Assembly (NCBI GenBank): GCA_963805985.1
Contig: CAWDWG010000001.1
Coordinates: 806,001-870,000, forward strand
Length of the DNA stretch: 64,000 bases
Source of the DNA: Bog-257 sp963805985
Lineage (GTDB): Bacteria > Acidobacteriota > Terriglobia > Terriglobales > Acidobacteriaceae
Reading direction: 5' to 3'
Shown here: positions 62,740-64,000 of the stretch, piece by piece
Layout: every line of letters starts with the position of its first letter
Position numbering within the stretch: the first letter of the stretch is position 1
Made by a program: the position numbers and the translations under genes
The notes under the pieces: model-generated
What the model was told of the DNA's origin: nothing
Database searches by the model: none
Seen by the model: only the letters and a program-made list of their open reading frames with translations

Positions 62740-62815
62740 GGTGGAAGCGCCGGCCTTTAGGCCGGCGAACAGCGCTCCATCTCTGTTTCATGTGGCTTTA
62801 GCCACGGCGGAGTTG
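62740..62815. repeat. Left arm of the GGTGGAAG element around the RAYT gene
   Basis: GGTGGAAGCGCCGG, then GCCGGCCTTTAGGCCGGC and GTGGCTTTAGCCAC. The transposase stop codon lies inside the first hairpin, so its last ~15 residues are repeat-encoded. Confidence 0.8.
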
Positions 62816-63254
62816 GATCAAGCTTCACACTGGCAGATGTCGAACCATAGGGGTAATCGCTCGCCCTTTCCACCAGATGGGCTCGCACCGGATTGTCGCG
62901 GATATAAAGTGCGTGCCGTTCGAAATCCTCGGCGCCCTTCACGCGGTGCTCGGTAAAGCCTTCCTGCCAGATTTCCAGGTTCAAGCTAAGTTCTCGTTTC
63001 GCTCGAAACGAGAAGCCGCCCTTGATCAATTGCACGGCTTTCTCCAGTGAAATTTCATTCGCAGGCGTAATGAGCAGGTGGAAGTGATCGGGCATAAGTA
63101 CGAGTTCGTGGAGTTGAAAACGACCCTGATCGCGATATCTCAGGAGCGTCTCCAGGAACAACCGTGCCAGGGCTTCGCTCTTGAACAAAGAACGTCTTTG
63201 CCAGGTCACGGTCGTGACGAAGAACGTGCGGATCTGTTGTGGAGCGAGTCGCAT
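62757..63254 (-). CDS. REP-associated tyrosine transposase (RAYT)
   Basis: A 165-residue Y1/HUH transposase of the RAYT group. FFVTTVTWQRRSLF opens the domain, the HUH motif is MPDHFHLLI (His57, His59), and YIRDNPVRAHLVE with nucleophile Tyr117 and SDYPYGS are RAYT hallmarks. The C-terminus runs into a palindromic repeat. The gene lies exactly between GGTGGAAG (62740) and CTTCCACC (63329), the terminal arms of several non-coding elements in the window, which suggests that it mobilises them. Confidence 0.92.
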   Translation of the reverse strand: MRLAPQQIRTFFVTTVTWQRRSLFKSEALARLFLETLLRYRDQGRFQLHELVLMPDHFHLLITPANEISLEKAVQLIKGGFSFRAKRELSLNLEIWQEGFTEHRVKGAEDFERHALYIRDNPVRAHLVERASDYPYGSTSASVKLDPTPPWLKPHETEMERCSPA

Positions 63255-63261
63255 GATTTCA

Positions 63262-63329
63262 AGCCCCCGGGCTAAAGCCCTATACTCTTCCTCTCTAATA
63301 TCGCCGGGCTAAAGCCCAGCGCTTCCACC
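63262..63329. repeat. Right arm of the GGTGGAAG element around the RAYT gene
   Basis: CCCGGGCTAAAGCCC and CCGGGCTAAAGCCCAGCGC end in CTTCCACC at 63322-63329. It lies 8 bp before the transposase start codon. Confidence 0.8.
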
Positions 63330-63332
63330 GCT

Positions 63333-64000
63333 TCAGACCGAGGCCTTTTCGCTCACGCGTCCGTTATCCTCGCGAATCGCCGGCCTCTGGCTGTCTATCG
63401 GCAGCGCGATCTTGAATGTCGTTCCTTCGCCCACGACAGATTTCATGTCGATATGCCCGCCGTGGCGCTCCACAATGTTCTGGCTGATTGCCAGTCCCAG
63501 ACCCGAGCCACCCGACTCCTTGGTCGTATAGAACGGCTCGAAGATGTGGGCGAGATGTTCTTCCGGAATTCCGATGCCGTCGTCGCGGATGACGAGTTCC
63601 ATAGCAAATCCTGCGATCACACGCGTGCTGATCCACAGGTTCCCACCCTGCGGCATCGCATCAATCGCATTGATCACCATCGCCAGCACCACTTGTTCAA
63701 TCTGTGCCGGATCGCAGTGTGCCGCCGGCAGCTCCTGTTCGAGATTGAGGTTCACTTGAATGCCGCTCATCTCCAGCTTGTGCTGCACCAGGCGCAGGCA
63801 GCGGTCGATGACCTGGTTCAGATCGCACCACGCCAGGTTCATAGGCGAGACGCGCGAGAAGCTGAGCAGGTTCTTCACCAACTCGCCGCAGCGTTTGCTT
63901 TCGCTGGCGATCAGGTCCAGCGAGCCTTTCATCTCCTCCTGTTTTGGAGAAGCAGTGGTGTTCTTGTCGATCCAGCGCTTTACCAGCTTGGAATAGGTCA
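63333..64000 (-). CDS. Sensor histidine kinase, N-terminally incomplete in the window
   Basis: The gene continues past the right edge. The visible part starts TYSKLVKRWIDKN, the region just after the phospho-His helix, then ESKRCGELVKNLLSFSRV, the N box VVLAMVINAIDAMPQGG, D/F box IRDDGIGIPEEHLAHIFEPF and G box GGSGLGLAISQNIVERHGG. It is an ATP-binding HATPase of an NtrB-like kinase. The response regulator at 61321-62688 is the likely partner. Confidence 0.92.
   Translation of the reverse strand, partial: TYSKLVKRWIDKNTTASPKQEEMKGSLDLIASESKRCGELVKNLLSFSRVSPMNLAWCDLNQVIDRCLRLVQHKLEMSGIQVNLNLEQELPAAHCDPAQIEQVVLAMVINAIDAMPQGGNLWISTRVIAGFAMELVIRDDGIGIPEEHLAHIFEPFYTTKESGGSGLGLAISQNIVERHGGHIDMKSVVGEGTTFKIALPIDSQRPAIREDNGRVSEKASV

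Noticed and set aside
1..64000. tRNA and rRNA genes
   Set aside because: I looked for T-loop sequences of the GGTTCRAATCC type with matching acceptor stems and for rRNA core motifs and found none that fold; a tRNAscan run would settle it.

Overview
The window reads as a GC-rich chromosomal segment of a soil-type Acidobacteriota (class Terriglobia, Koribacter-like). This is inferred from style, not from a marker gene: a PadR regulator paired with a MacB-like duplicated-type permease, a Ser/Thr kinase with a TPR tail, many secreted beta-propeller and repeat-rich proteins, an acidobacterial-type PNGase A protein, and abundant short palindromic repeats. I saw no rRNA, tRNA, CRISPR array, prophage or replication origin.

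Layout. 1-2041: end of an efflux/macrolide-type permease gene (running off the left edge) with its PadR repressor and operator. 2391-7471: secreted proteins on the minus strand, including a multicopper oxidase. 7497-14326: an MFS exporter divergent from a TolC / YtcA / HlyD / FUSC efflux operon. 14656-24637: mostly housekeeping genes (amrB, rsmA, glgA, a propeller-phosphoesterase, gltX, an EEP nuclease). 25.1-28.1 kb: a kinase whose TPR half has decayed, facing a small broken gene. 28.5-32.4 kb: nrdJ (B12-dependent ribonucleotide reductase) with an NrdR-like box and a long leader. 33.2-34.0 kb: a Y1 transposase framed by its own palindromes. 34.1-50.3 kb: Thr-rich secreted paralogues, ClC channel, inositol-phosphate synthase, permease, SOD, acyl-CoA ligase/enoyl-CoA hydratase pair, PNGase A. 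50.4-60.8 kb: small secreted proteins, a GNAT/MmcQ operon, SDR, DinB, a broken YVTN propeller, a SurA-like foldase, an RsbU-like phosphatase. 60.8-64.0 kb: archaemetzincin and a histidine kinase / NtrC-type regulator pair separated by a second transposase.

The most striking system is repeat biology. At least six families of short palindromic elements are scattered through the window. Two of them frame small HUH/Y1 (RAYT-like) transposases: the GGTGGAAG...CTTCCACC family surrounds the 62.8 kb gene, and a 31-bp perfect inverted-repeat family abuts the 33.5 kb gene. Several elements lie inside genes and keep the reading frame: three in nrdJ, one in gltX plus one forming its 3' end, two in the propeller-phosphoesterase, and possibly one at the start of the YtcA gene. 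This resembles the protein-coding palindromic elements known from Rickettsia, combined with REPIN-RAYT type mobility.

Several genes carry single-base frameshifts (permease start, MmcQ, YVTN propeller) and the kinase TPR half carries many. Whether these are real decay or assembly indels cannot be decided from sequence alone.
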